Assembly (NCBI RefSeq): GCF_017312365.1
Contig: NZ_BLJI01000001.1
Span: 124,001 to 188,000, forward strand
Source of the DNA: Chroococcus sp. FPU101
GTDB taxonomy: Bacteria; Cyanobacteriota; Cyanobacteriia; Cyanobacteriales; Microcystaceae
DNA length: 64,000 bases
Direction: 5' to 3'
Shown here: piece after piece, positions 37,613 to 46,712 of the stretch
How the letters are laid out: each line of letters begins with the position of its first letter
How positions within the stretch are numbered: position 1 is the first letter of the stretch
Program-made: the position numbers and the translations under genes
The notes under the pieces: generated by a model
Database searches by the model: none
Seen by the model: the letters and a program-made list of their open reading frames with translations, nothing else
Told to the model about the DNA's origin: nothing

Positions 37613-37798
37613 ATGAAAGTTAAGGAGGTAATCAAAATACTTGAGGACGACGGTTGGTATTTAGTACGAACAAAAGGTAGCCATCGTCAGTTTAGACATT
37701 CCAGCAAATTAGGAACAGTTACCGTATCTGGAAAATTAAGTGTAGAGATTCCAGTTGGAACATTAAATAGTATTTTTAAGCAAGCAGGATTAAAGTGA
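37613..37798 (+). CDS. hicA: HicA family mRNA interferase toxin
   Basis: 61 residues, the full length of HicA. Double-stranded RNA-binding-like fold with the catalytic histidine in KGSHRQFRH; the start MKVKEVIKILEDDGW is typical. HicA cleaves mRNA and tmRNA when not bound by HicB. ATG 37613 is preceded at a distance by AATAGG. The antitoxin gene starts four bases after its stop. Confidence 0.92.
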   Translation: MKVKEVIKILEDDGWYLVRTKGSHRQFRHSSKLGTVTVSGKLSVEIPVGTLNSIFKQAGLK

Positions 37799-37802
37799 TA
37801 AG

Positions 37803-38018
37803 ATGCGTTATGCAGTAGTAGTTGAAAAAGGTAACACAAGTTATGGGGCGTATGTTCCAGACTTACCAGGTTGTATTGCAGTTGGTGAAACTAGAGAAGA
37901 AGTATTAAATTTAATCCAAGAAGCAGTAGAGTTTCACATAGAAGGATTATTAGAAATAGGAATAGCAGTTCCTCAACCTTCTTCTACTATAGAATATGTT
38001 GAAATTCCAGCCGCTTAA
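37803..38018 (+). CDS. hicB: HicB family antitoxin
   Basis: 71 residues with the degenerate RNase H fold of short HicB proteins: YVPDLPGCIAVGETREE and LIQEAVEFHIEGLLE. No C-terminal DNA-binding domain is present, so it neutralises the toxin but may not autoregulate. Directly after hicA; the pair looks intact. Confidence 0.92.
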   Translation: MRYAVVVEKGNTSYGAYVPDLPGCIAVGETREEVLNLIQEAVEFHIEGLLEIGIAVPQPSSTIEYVEIPAA

Positions 38019-38049
38019 TTTTTTGAATAAGTAATATTTTGGCTAAATT

Positions 38050-38604
38050 ATGAATTTAGAAAAACAACGACCCTCTTGGGATGAGTATTTTTTAATGATA
38101 GCCAAGTTAGCCGCTACACGCTCGACTTGTTTAGCGTTTCCAGTGGGTGCAGTAATTGTTAAGGATAAACAAGTGTTAGCGACGGGTTATAATGGGACAC
38201 CATCAGGATCAATTCATTGTACAACACAGGGTTTCTGTTATCCTGGTTTGACGAGTTGTGATGAATCTAGTAGTTTACCATCACGTGCGATTCATGCCGA
38301 AGCAAATGCGATCGCACAAGCGGCTAAACATGGTATATCTACACAGGGGGCGTGTATTTACGTTACCCTAGAACCGTGTTTATCTTGTCTAAAACTGATT
38401 ATTTCTGCGGGAATTAAAGAAGTTTATTACGAAACGGTTTTTAATAGTGGGAATAAACAGTTAGTCAGAGATGCTTTTGTTGCAGATGGGTTAGTTACTC
38501 TCAAACAAATTCAGTTAAGAGAGGAAATAGCTAAACAAGCTAGTTCATTTTTACTAAACCCTACTTCAATTGCAAGAACTGTTTTAGAATCATCTACGAC
38601 CTAA
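38050..38604 (+). CDS. Deoxycytidylate (dCMP) deaminase
   Basis: 184 residues, zinc-dependent, converting dCMP to dUMP. The zinc and catalytic residues are visible as HAEANAIAQA and EPCLSCLKLI, with an extra metal-type segment CTTQGFCYPG-LTSCDESSS as in ComEB-like enzymes. It begins RPSWDEYFLMIAKLAATRS, typical of the family. With dUTPase and the ThyX-like protein it would supply dUMP. It overlaps the following gene, on the opposite strand, by 15 bp at their 3' ends. Confidence 0.93.
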   Translation: MNLEKQRPSWDEYFLMIAKLAATRSTCLAFPVGAVIVKDKQVLATGYNGTPSGSIHCTTQGFCYPGLTSCDESSSLPSRAIHAEANAIAQAAKHGISTQGACIYVTLEPCLSCLKLIISAGIKEVYYETVFNSGNKQLVRDAFVADGLVTLKQIQLREEIAKQASSFLLNPTSIARTVLESSTT

Positions 38605-39429
38605 AAAATTGACGATTAAAGGACTAATTTCTTTATTCCAGTGTTCTTGGGGATAGTGTTTCGCTTCTTCTAGGGTGACTAACTCAATATTTTTGTTTTC
38701 TTTAAGTTTATTAACATCGGTGAAATTTAACCAAGAGTCAGCCATTCCCCAAATAACGAGAGTGGGTTTTTCCCATGTAGCTAAACCTTTTTCGATTTCG
38801 CTCATAGATTCTGCTAATTTTAAATTACGGATGGTAGAGACTAATGCTCGTCCAACTGAAGAACTTTTGAGATAGGGTTGACGATACATCGCTAAATCAT
38901 GATCAGAAATAACAAAACCGCTTCCCTTTTCTAAGGTACGATCGACTAATATGGGATCTTGTGTCAGCATTTCCCCCGCTAAAGGAATTCCCCATTGTTG
39001 CATCACCCAAGGTAGTTTTACTGTAGTGGAAAGGGGTGTATTTAAAATGACTAGGCGATCAATTGTATTAGGAAAACGTAACGCATATTGTAAACCGACT
39101 GAACCTAAATATCCTTGTACTACTAAAGAAATTTTTTCTAATTCTAGGGTTTGAAGTAAGTTAGAGAACGCTTTAAGATAAGCTTCTGGAGTATAAGCAA
39201 ATTCACGTTGACTAGGTTTGTCGGATGAACCCGAACCGAGCCAATCAGGAGCGATCGCTTTTAAATTATAATCATCTAAAATGGGTAATAATTGTCGCCA
39301 AGTATAACTATGAGATGGCAAACCGTGTAAAAGTAAGACTGGGGATACATCACTTGCTTGTTGGGGTGTTACTTCTCGATAAAACCATTTTAAAGAGTTA
39401 ACATTGATCGTTTTTTCCGATATAGACAC
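38590..39429 (-). CDS. Alpha/beta-hydrolase fold protein, haloalkane-dehalogenase-like, without a clear nucleophile
   Basis: 279 residues. The oxyanion-side motif LLHGLPSHSYTWRQLLP near 30-47 and APDWLGSGSSDKP near 60 are typical. At the nucleophile elbow the sequence is VVQGYLGSVGLQYA, where relatives have an aspartate (haloalkane dehalogenase) or serine; here glycine occupies that place. The acid (WGMADSW) and final histidine (EAKHYPQE) regions remain. It may be a non-enzymatic member, or the elbow may be shifted. No operon partner. Confidence 0.75.
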   Translation of the reverse strand: MSISEKTINVNSLKWFYREVTPQQASDVSPVLLLHGLPSHSYTWRQLLPILDDYNLKAIAPDWLGSGSSDKPSQREFAYTPEAYLKAFSNLLQTLELEKISLVVQGYLGSVGLQYALRFPNTIDRLVILNTPLSTTVKLPWVMQQWGIPLAGEMLTQDPILVDRTLEKGSGFVISDHDLAMYRQPYLKSSSVGRALVSTIRNLKLAESMSEIEKGLATWEKPTLVIWGMADSWLNFTDVNKLKENKNIELVTLEEAKHYPQEHWNKEISPLIVNFLGRR

Positions 39430-39583
39430 TTTTTTGTTCTTATAATTAATAATTTATTAACCATTTTCCCATCATCTAGGTACGTTGGATTAATTATTTG
39501 TAAGGGATTGATTCCCAAACCCAATCAACGTATATTATTAATTTGTGATCTTTTATAAGACTATTAAAAAATTCATTGATTAA

Positions 39584-39602
39584 GGGTTTGGTATCCAAAC
39601 CC
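39584..39602. repeat. Palindromic repeat of the TGTAGGGGTTTGG family
   Basis: GGGTTTGG-TAT-CCAAACCC is a perfect inverted repeat continuing into CCTACAG. A second partial unit, CAAACCCCTACAG, lies about 50 bp to the right (39639-39658). The hairpin at 17302 resembles it, so this is a dispersed family. It may also help terminate the YqeY-domain gene. Confidence 0.6.
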
Positions 39603-39675
39603 CTACAGTCTAATGATATTTCTCAAAAATATAAGGAAAAAATATCAAACCCCTACAGTTTAGATTAAAGTTAAC

Positions 39676-40812
39676 TTAACTGACTTTTGACCAGTCTTGA
39701 ATTTTTTTACCGTCTGCTTTACCTTTTAATTGTTTGATCGCTACACCCATTACTTTACCTAAATCTTTGGCTGAAGTTGCCCCAACTGATGTAATAATTT
39801 CATCGATAATATCTGTTAATTCGTCATCTGTTAATTGTTTGGGTAAATAGGTTTCAATGATAGCAAGTTCTTGGGCTTCTTTATTAGCCAGATCCTCGCG
39901 ACCTGCTTTGGTATACTGTTCAATAGAATCTCTTCGTTGTTTTGCTTGTTGAGTTAAAACCTCTATTTCTTGTTCGGGTGTTAAGCTATCTTGTCCACTG
40001 GGACGTAAAGCAACTTCTTTTTCTATAAGAACTTTTTTGATCCCTCTAACTGTCTCTAAGCGTATCTTATCTTGAGCTTTCATGGCATTTTTGATATCTT
40101 CTCCAATTCGCTCTTTTAGACTTGTAGAACTGATATCTTTATTAGTTGGTGTCTCTACAGCTTTCACAGGTTCTTCATTAAGCTTATCAGCGTCTAATGC
40201 GTCATCATCTTTAACAACAGCAGAAGAAGTGGATGAGATTTCTTCATCATCATCGTCTAATTCAGCGTCGCCTAATTCTTCATCTAGTCCATCTGTTTCT
40301 TCATCATCATCGTCTAATTCAGCATCGCCTAATTCTTCATCTAGTCCATCTGTTTCTTCTTCAACTTCTGAGGATTGATTTAGGATAATTTGTTCTTCAT
40401 CCTCATCTAAAATTTTAGAAGGTTCAACAGTAGGTTTACGTTTATCTTGTACCATTTCAGTAATTGATGTAGATGATTCTACTTTAGATGATGTGAAGGT
40501 TGGATCTTCAGTAGCGATCATCAAGTCTTCTTTTAAGAGAATATGACGAATAATACCTTGATCCAGAGAGAGTTTACCACGTTCAGTCGAAAGCTTGACA
40601 ATTAGATGACCTATTTTTTCGCCTAGACTTTGAACTTGTGCTGTACTATTAAAAGGTAATTTTGCATTTTTTTTAATTAGGACATCTAATTCTTGATTGC
40701 CTTTTTTGGTATTGGGATCAATGCCATTTTCTAAAATAATCTTTTTGATGCTCTTTTTCAGAAATTTATACAAATCCTTTTTCGATAATTCTTGTTGTTC
40801 TAGAAAAGTCAT
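39676..40812 (-). CDS. GatB/YqeY domain protein with an N-terminal extension and acidic tandem repeat
   Basis: 378 residues. The last 150 (LKERIGEDIKNAMKAQDK to the end) form a complete YqeY domain, related to the tail of the GatB amidotransferase subunit and probably tRNA-associated. Free-standing YqeY is about 150 residues, so the first 225 are an addition. They hold a helical region (about 1-95), then a Ser/Thr/Glu linker with two exact 19-residue acidic units ETDGLDEELGDAELDDDDE near 155-192. The linker is probably disordered. The extension's role is unknown. Confidence 0.8.
   Translation of the reverse strand: MTFLEQQELSKKDLYKFLKKSIKKIILENGIDPNTKKGNQELDVLIKKNAKLPFNSTAQVQSLGEKIGHLIVKLSTERGKLSLDQGIIRHILLKEDLMIATEDPTFTSSKVESSTSITEMVQDKRKPTVEPSKILDEDEEQIILNQSSEVEEETDGLDEELGDAELDDDDEETDGLDEELGDAELDDDDEEISSTSSAVVKDDDALDADKLNEEPVKAVETPTNKDISSTSLKERIGEDIKNAMKAQDKIRLETVRGIKKVLIEKEVALRPSGQDSLTPEQEIEVLTQQAKQRRDSIEQYTKAGREDLANKEAQELAIIETYLPKQLTDDELTDIIDEIITSVGATSAKDLGKVMGVAIKQLKGKADGKKIQDWSKVS
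40241..40354. repeat. 57-bp tandem repeat, two copies
   Basis: 40241-40297 and 40298-40354 are direct tandem copies differing at one base (GCGTCG versus GCATCG). They encode the acidic repeat in the YqeY-domain gene and keep its frame, so copy number could vary without breaking the gene. Confidence 0.9.
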
Positions 40813-40963
40813 TTTTTTACTCCTTTGCTATCTAAAAGATATGACAAGAACTTAAGTAAAGCGTTTAAACCGATAAAAAACAACTTTCTTTAGTATAGTA
40901 GCAATATCGAAAAAAGTTAGTTTAAGCTTAATTTAAAAAGTTTAATCTTGTAAGTTTTAAAAT

Positions 40964-42331
40964 TTATGTAATATAAAAAACACAATTGCGTCCATTTTGT
41001 TTAACACGATACAAAGCTTCATCAGCCACCCGAAACAGTTGATCATAAGTCGTACGATGATAGGGGAAAACTAGAAATACCAATCGAGACACTAATTAAT
41101 GCTAATTCTTTGCCTTCTGTATACACTTTTAGTTGTTTAATGCCTTGTCGAATTTCTTCAGCCTGCATTTTAGTATGTTCAATAGAAGTATTAGGCATAA
41201 TGTCCACTAATTCTTCCCCACCGTAGCGACAGGGAATATCAGATTGACGTACATTTTCTTGTAAAAAATTGCTGTTTCCGCTTCGGCAACCGTTAAGCAA
41301 GCTTGTAGAAAATCGGTCATTTCTCCTAAACGAATCATTTTTTGGGTTCGTTTTTCAAGTTCAATTAATCGTTCAGAAAATTGATGATTAATTTCTTGTA
41401 ATTCAAGTTCAGTTTTTTTACGTTCTGTAATATTAGACGCAATACCTAAAATCTGTTTCGGTTTGCCATTACTGCCTTGTTCAATAAAAAGTATCACGAG
41501 CGTTGAACCAGTGCCAATTCCCACGACTGTCTTTGATTTGATATTCTATTTCTAAATAGTTCCCTGGTGTTAAAGATGAACAACGGACAAGATGTTGTCG
41601 TACTGCTTCTCTATCAGAAGGGTGTATGTATTCATCAAGAGGATTTGTATCTGGACTTTTAATTTCATCTGGAGTGTAACCTAAGATATCGCTAACAAAA
41701 CGATTACAATAAATAGTCTGTTTTTCGTTCAAGTCATAAATATAGATGATATTAGGCGTAAATTGGGTGATTTGTTCGCTAAATTGTTTGCTTCTAATTA
41801 AAGCTAATTCGGCTTGGTGACGTTCTACAATTTCTATTTGTAGCTGTAAATTTGCGTGTTCTAAGTCTGCTGTACGTTCTTCAACCCGTTCTTCAAGTTC
41901 TGCGTTTAAATTACGGACTTCTTGTTCAACAATTTGACGTTCCTTGATTTGATTGGCTAATTCAGAGTTGAGATGTTCTAGCTGTAGCGGTGACGGGAGA
42001 ACAAGGGCTTGAGGAATTAAAGGGTATAATTCTATGGCAGTATAAAGAGAAACAACAGCAGTTAAAGCTTTTGTTGCACCAGATAGCCAATAAGCAGGAT
42101 ACCATAATGTTCCAAACTTCTAAAACATGAGTTGTTCCACATGAAAGAATAAACAGACTAAATAGTATAAATATTGCTTTAAATGGAACGTCTTGTCTTT
42201 TTTGGACAAAGTACACTAGCATGATGGGAATTGATGGGAATTGAATAGTATGCAGCCGCAATTCATAAATCTGAGACGACGTGTAGCCAAATTAGCGGGG
42301 TTTGCCATCAATAACAATGTCCATGAGGCAT
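40964..42331 (-). pseudogene. Ethylene-receptor-like (ETR1-type) sensor with PAS and GGDEF domains, decayed
   Basis: Reading leftward from ATG 42331: PHGHCY, TGA (42308-42310), WQTPLIWLHVVSDL, TGA (42263-42265), IAAAYYSIPI, then a 10-bp tandem duplication (GATGGGAATT at 42223-42242) that shifts frame. The next frame has FKAIFILFSLFILSCGTTHV, with the Cys and His of ethylene-binding domains, and then another shift near 42110. A coiled coil and a PAS domain (41481-41760) follow, then a shift near 41490. A junction near 41275 joins LTVAEA, the start of a GAF-like domain, to the second half of a GGDEF domain (RYGGEEL), with the middle missing. A last shift lies near 41070. At least two nonsense, four frameshift and one deletion lesion make this clearly dead. 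Confidence 0.85.
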
Positions 42332-42454
42332 ATAATTACTAGGCGATACTAAATTGATGAGCCATTTCTGCATAAAGTTCTATCCTGTGTACAGATAAAA
42401 TACTGATTTCTGTGTTATTTCACCAATCTGCCTGAATTTTGCTTGAAAGCGACG

Positions 42455-43642
42455 ATGATCAAACAAGTTCTCTTCCTTAGTAATGGGCATGGAGAAGATT
42501 TAAACGCTAGTCTAATTCTACAAGCCCTTTTAGAGAGTAATCCAGCACTTACAATCGCTGCGATGCCTTTAGTGGGTGATGGCACAACCTATCGTCGTCT
42601 TAATATTCCCATTATCGGGCCAACACAAACACTTCCATCAGGGGGTATGATTTACACTCATGTTTTTAATTTAATCAAAGATTTATGGTCTGGTCTGATT
42701 AAGTTAACGTGGCGACAAATCCAAGCTATTCTAAAATATAGTAAAAACTGCGATTTATTGATTGCAGTTGGTGATATTTTTCCGATTACAGTGGCTTATC
42801 TCTCTGGTCGTCCTTTTGTCGCTTTTATTGTCTCTACTTCTAGTTATTACGAAGGACGGATTAAAATTCCTTGGATTACTCGATGGTGTCTTAAATCTCC
42901 TAAATGTCAGCAAATCTTTACCAGAGATGCTTTTACTGCCCAAGATTTACAGCAACAAGGTTTTAAAAAGGCGGTTTTTTCAGGTTACCCTGTGATGGAT
43001 GTTTTACATCGCACAGAAACGGATTTAGCATTAGATAAATTTTATCAGCCGATGATTGCTCTTTTACCTGGCAGTCGTTTACCCGAAGCTTTAAATAATC
43101 TGGCTTTACTTTTAAATATTTGTGAAGAAATTGCTAAAATTCGACCCATTCAATATAGAGCAGCTTTAGTCTCGAATTTTACTGAAGATGATTTGAATAC
43201 TCTAGGTCAAAAAGTTGGCTGGCGATATATCGGGGAAGGAAAGTTAATTAAACGAACCGAGAAAGATGAGATTGTGATGGTACGCTGTTTTTACAATGCT
43301 TTTGCAGATATTGTCTATGAATCTGATTTAGTGTTGGGAATGGCAGGTACAGCCGTTGAACAAGCCGTTGGTTTAGGAAAACCTGTATTACAAATACCAG
43401 GTTATGGGCCACAATTTACCTATCGTTTTGCTGAAGCACAAATGAGACTCTTAGGTTTATCGGTGACAACAGTCGGAAAAAAACCGAATGAGGCTAATCT
43501 TTTTCCTCATGCGGCACAAGAAGCTATCAAAATTCTTCATGATCCAGATTATTTACATAGTTGTGTGGCGAATGGTCGAGAAAGAATGGGATCTCAAGGT
43601 GGTTCTCAAGAAATAGCTAAAAAAATTAGTTATTTCCTTTAA
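42455..43642 (+). CDS. LpxB-related cyanobacterial glycosyltransferase-like protein
   Basis: 395 residues from ATG 42455 (MIKQVLFLSNGHGEDLNA); a TTG at 42443 is the alternative. I recognise it as the cyanobacterial lipid-A-disaccharide synthase-related family, with a GT-B fold. Marks are SNGHGED near the start, PLVGDGTTYRRL, VSTSSYYEGR and the C-terminal donor-site region GMAGTAVEQAVGLGKPVLQIPGYGPQFTY. Cyanobacteria often lack standard lipid A, so the true substrate is unknown. A second LpxB-like gene lies 3 kb downstream on the same strand beyond the surface protein. A bidirectional terminator follows. Confidence 0.82.
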   Translation: MIKQVLFLSNGHGEDLNASLILQALLESNPALTIAAMPLVGDGTTYRRLNIPIIGPTQTLPSGGMIYTHVFNLIKDLWSGLIKLTWRQIQAILKYSKNCDLLIAVGDIFPITVAYLSGRPFVAFIVSTSSYYEGRIKIPWITRWCLKSPKCQQIFTRDAFTAQDLQQQGFKKAVFSGYPVMDVLHRTETDLALDKFYQPMIALLPGSRLPEALNNLALLLNICEEIAKIRPIQYRAALVSNFTEDDLNTLGQKVGWRYIGEGKLIKRTEKDEIVMVRCFYNAFADIVYESDLVLGMAGTAVEQAVGLGKPVLQIPGYGPQFTYRFAEAQMRLLGLSVTTVGKKPNEANLFPHAAQEAIKILHDPDYLHSCVANGRERMGSQGGSQEIAKKISYFL

Positions 43643-43650
43643 CATCACAG

Positions 43651-43685
43651 AAAGCAGGTACGACAGTATAGCCCTACCTGCTTTT
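43651..43685. terminator. Bidirectional terminator between convergent genes
   Basis: AAAGCAGGTA and TACCTGCTTT form a perfect 10-bp stem around a 14-base loop, with a TTTT end on the + strand. It serves the LpxB-related gene (+) and lies 7 bp from the stop of the surface protein gene (-). Confidence 0.85.
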
Positions 43686-43691
43686 GATTTG

Positions 43692-46535
43692 TTAAACTAC
43701 TCTATCTTCAAAATAACCAAACTCAATATAATGACGCGTCGGATCACTACCATAAATGGGATCAGCCGCGACATCTGAATTATTGGCTAGATAAGAAGCA
43801 GGATTAAAGATTTCTCTGGCTCGTCCTTCGGCTCTACCAGCAACAACATAATGCGCGCTACCATAGTTGATCTTACTCGAATAATTACCACTATTGATCG
43901 GTTGTAAGGCTTGAATTAAATCGCCATAGGAAGCAACATAGATATCTGGTTTAAACGCCAGAGGATCACGACCTTCAGCCCCTACAGAGAATTGAGAACC
44001 AAAGAGAATATAATGTGCAGTTGCTCCTACGACATCACTTTCATAGTAATCCAGTAAATCATCATAGCCCGCTAAGTAACGATACTCATCAAAAGTATCA
44101 GCCGCTCGCCCTTCACCAAAACCAGATTGAATATAATGGATACTGCCTGCCATTATATTGTAACCTAGGCTACTGATTAAATCACCATAAGATGCTATGT
44201 ACTGATCACTCTGGAAACTGGTTAGCGATCGCCCTTCATTTAATCCAGATTCGATATAGTGTCGCGCTGCGGCATCACCATCCATACCAATGATCGGAAT
44301 TAAATCTGTATTTGATGCTACATAACGAAACTCATCAAAAAGATCTGGACTTCTTCCTTCAGCCCGTCCTAAATCTCGATAATGATCTCTTAAGCCCGAT
44401 AAATCATAGCCATAAGCGGCACTCAAATCAGGATACGATGCCCCATATTGAGCCGCATCAATATCGATATTGAGGGCAAAAACATCACTAATAGAGGCAC
44501 CAGAACTATCGGTTGCTACTACATTAATTTCAAGCGCACCGTAATCGGCAACAGATGGGGTACCCGAAAAGGTTTCGCTGATTGGCTCAAACGTTAACCA
44601 ACTTGGTAGAGGGCTTCCATCAACTAAAGAAGCTGAGTAATTTAAGATCTCCCCAGGATCGATATCGGTAAATGTATTGTCAGGAAGCTCATAACTAAAA
44701 GAACGATCAATAACAGTACCTTGATCGGAAATTGGGATTGCAAGGCTCGGCGCATCATTAACATTCGTGAGGGTTAGAGCAAAATCATCTGAAACACTGG
44801 CATTTTCAGGATCAGTTGCTGTTACTCTAATCGAGTATGTAATTGAAAAAGTAGGAATATCTGAATTAGTAGGTGTTCCGCTAAGAGTGCTAGTTGCAGG
44901 ATCAAATGTTAGCCAACTTGGTAAGGGCGTTCCATCTGTTAATGTAGCCGAATAGGTAAGAGGATCGGCATCGATATCATCAAAGGTATTTTCTGGAACT
45001 TGAAAGCTAAATAACTGATCTTCGGTGGTACTTTGATCAGCGATCGCATTTGCCACACTTGGAGGATTATTGATTGTAGGATCGGAAATATTTAAAGCAA
45101 AAGTATCAGTAACGCTGGCTCCCGCTTCATCGGTTGCCGTAACGTAAACATTAAAAGTACCTGCATCGGCATTCGTAGGATTACCGCTAAAAGTACGAGT
45201 CGTGGCATTAAAGCTTAACCAACTCGGTAAAGGCGAACCGTTCTCCAGAGTCGCGGTATAAGTAAGACTATCGCCTAAATCTTCGTCGGTGAAAGTATTA
45301 TTCGCAAAGGTAAAATTAAAGTTTTGCCCAACTGCTGTATTTTTATCAGCGATCGCATTGGAAACAACTGGGGCATCATTGACATTAATTACATCTAGAT
45401 TAAACCGAGTCGAAGTAAAAGCACCATCCCCATCAGTTGCTCTAACCAAAATATTGAGGCGACCAACTTGAGAATTATTGGGTGTGCCACTAAAAGTACG
45501 AGTCGCAGCATTAAAACTTAACCAACTTGGTAAAGCTCCCCCATCACCAAGACTAGCGGTATAAACTAAGGATGAATTATCAAACGGATCAAAATCAATA
45601 ATAGTATTCGCTGGAATGGTAAAGCTAAAAGCTTGATCTTCCTGCGCCTGTTGGGATGAGATCGGAGTTACTACAATCGGGGCATAATTCAAACCTGAGC
45701 TATTATTAGAAACAATGACATCACCACCAGAAATTTCTTGAATGAGATATTCACTAGAATCTAATTGTTGAGAAATAGCGATTCTGCTTCTAGTTCCTGT
45801 AGCTTTAAGCTGTAGAATTTGACCGACAACACTATTTAACCTAATTAATGAAATTTGTCCCCCGTTAATCGCATCAACGTTATTATCACCAGCATAAGTC
45901 GACAGTCTTTCTAAATAAAGAACGCTATTATCGGTACTGAGATCAACTTCTTCAAGATTAGTAACCTGAGCTAAATTAATAAATCCAGCATTGCGAGTTT
46001 TGATTAAAGACCGAGTAAAATCATCATCTATAAATTCAGTGAGCCTAGATAAATTGATCGAACTTCCCGCACCATCGGCAAATACTTCCGTTGTACCGCC
46101 ACTAATTCTCGTTACATTACTTAAATTGATTTGACCACCCTGTGACGCATCGATATTTAGGACTTTTAACGTTCTTCCACCATTAAGGGAAGTTACATCA
46201 GATAGATCAATTACACTACCATTTCCCCTAGCTTCGATACTAATATCATTTGCATTACTGCCGCGATAAGTGGTTAAACCCGTCAGCTTAAGACTTCCAC
46301 CATTATTCGCTAGTAAATTTAAGCCACCATATGCTGGGTTACCATTAGAAAAGGTAATTTCGTAAGTCGTGCCTCTCGTCGTATTCTCGATCGTTACTAG
46401 ATCATTTGCGGTGGGGACTCTTCCAGTACTCCAATTAGCCGTATCATACCAATCACCATTAGTCCCAATCCATCTAACAGGAGTTAAGCTTGGTTGTACT
46501 GCATTAATTGTTGGATTCTCTTCTAAAGTTGTCAT
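43692..46535 (-). CDS. Giant surface protein: N-terminal repeat region, four cadherin/Ig-like domains and six C-terminal HY/EGR repeats
   Basis: 947 residues. Residues 20-60 (WIGTNGDWYDTANWSTGRVP) match the start of autotransporter-like beta-solenoid proteins, followed by leucine/glycine-rich strands to about 280. Four roughly 95-residue putative-Ig (He_PIG/cadherin-like) domains follow from about 285 to 690, each with PSWLxFxxxTxTFSGTP or similar. From about 692 six repeats of 40-48 residues end the protein (for example YIASYGDLISSLGYNIMAGS then HYIQSGFGEGR). These match the C-terminal repeats of the protein at 15010. No signal peptide is visible. Export by a type I system and calcium-dependent adhesion are plausible but inferred. 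Confidence 0.8.
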   Translation of the reverse strand: MTTLEENPTINAVQPSLTPVRWIGTNGDWYDTANWSTGRVPTANDLVTIENTTRGTTYEITFSNGNPAYGGLNLLANNGGSLKLTGLTTYRGSNANDISIEARGNGSVIDLSDVTSLNGGRTLKVLNIDASQGGQINLSNVTRISGGTTEVFADGAGSSINLSRLTEFIDDDFTRSLIKTRNAGFINLAQVTNLEEVDLSTDNSVLYLERLSTYAGDNNVDAINGGQISLIRLNSVVGQILQLKATGTRSRIAISQQLDSSEYLIQEISGGDVIVSNNSSGLNYAPIVVTPISSQQAQEDQAFSFTIPANTIIDFDPFDNSSLVYTASLGDGGALPSWLSFNAATRTFSGTPNNSQVGRLNILVRATDGDGAFTSTRFNLDVINVNDAPVVSNAIADKNTAVGQNFNFTFANNTFTDEDLGDSLTYTATLENGSPLPSWLSFNATTRTFSGNPTNADAGTFNVYVTATDEAGASVTDTFALNISDPTINNPPSVANAIADQSTTEDQLFSFQVPENTFDDIDADPLTYSATLTDGTPLPSWLTFDPATSTLSGTPTNSDIPTFSITYSIRVTATDPENASVSDDFALTLTNVNDAPSLAIPISDQGTVIDRSFSYELPDNTFTDIDPGEILNYSASLVDGSPLPSWLTFEPISETFSGTPSVADYGALEINVVATDSSGASISDVFALNIDIDAAQYGASYPDLSAAYGYDLSGLRDHYRDLGRAEGRSPDLFDEFRYVASNTDLIPIIGMDGDAAARHYIESGLNEGRSLTSFQSDQYIASYGDLISSLGYNIMAGSIHYIQSGFGEGRAADTFDEYRYLAGYDDLLDYYESDVVGATAHYILFGSQFSVGAEGRDPLAFKPDIYVASYGDLIQALQPINSGNYSSKINYGSAHYVVAGRAEGRAREIFNPASYLANNSDVAADPIYGSDPTRHYIEFGYFEDRVV

Positions 46536-46712
46536 TATTGTTTCGTTTAATCTACCTAGCTATAGAGTGTTATTGACTAGGATTACAGTCTAAAGTTTCG
46601 CGTTTTAGTCTAGGTTCAGATCGATTTTTAGACAGGTTCTTTCGTCAACGCTCATCATTCTACGTCACAGAAGCCTTAAAATCCGATCAGCCATTTAACA
46701 CTCTAATTAAAA

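Noticed and set aside
39480-39660. CRISPR array from the repeated CAAACCCCTACAG units
   Set aside because: Only two short, unequal, palindromic units without regular spacers; a dispersed repeat fits better.
40082-40378. Serine-rich ORF opposite the YqeY-domain gene
   Set aside because: It is the antisense reading of the acidic Asp/Glu repeat, a common artefact.
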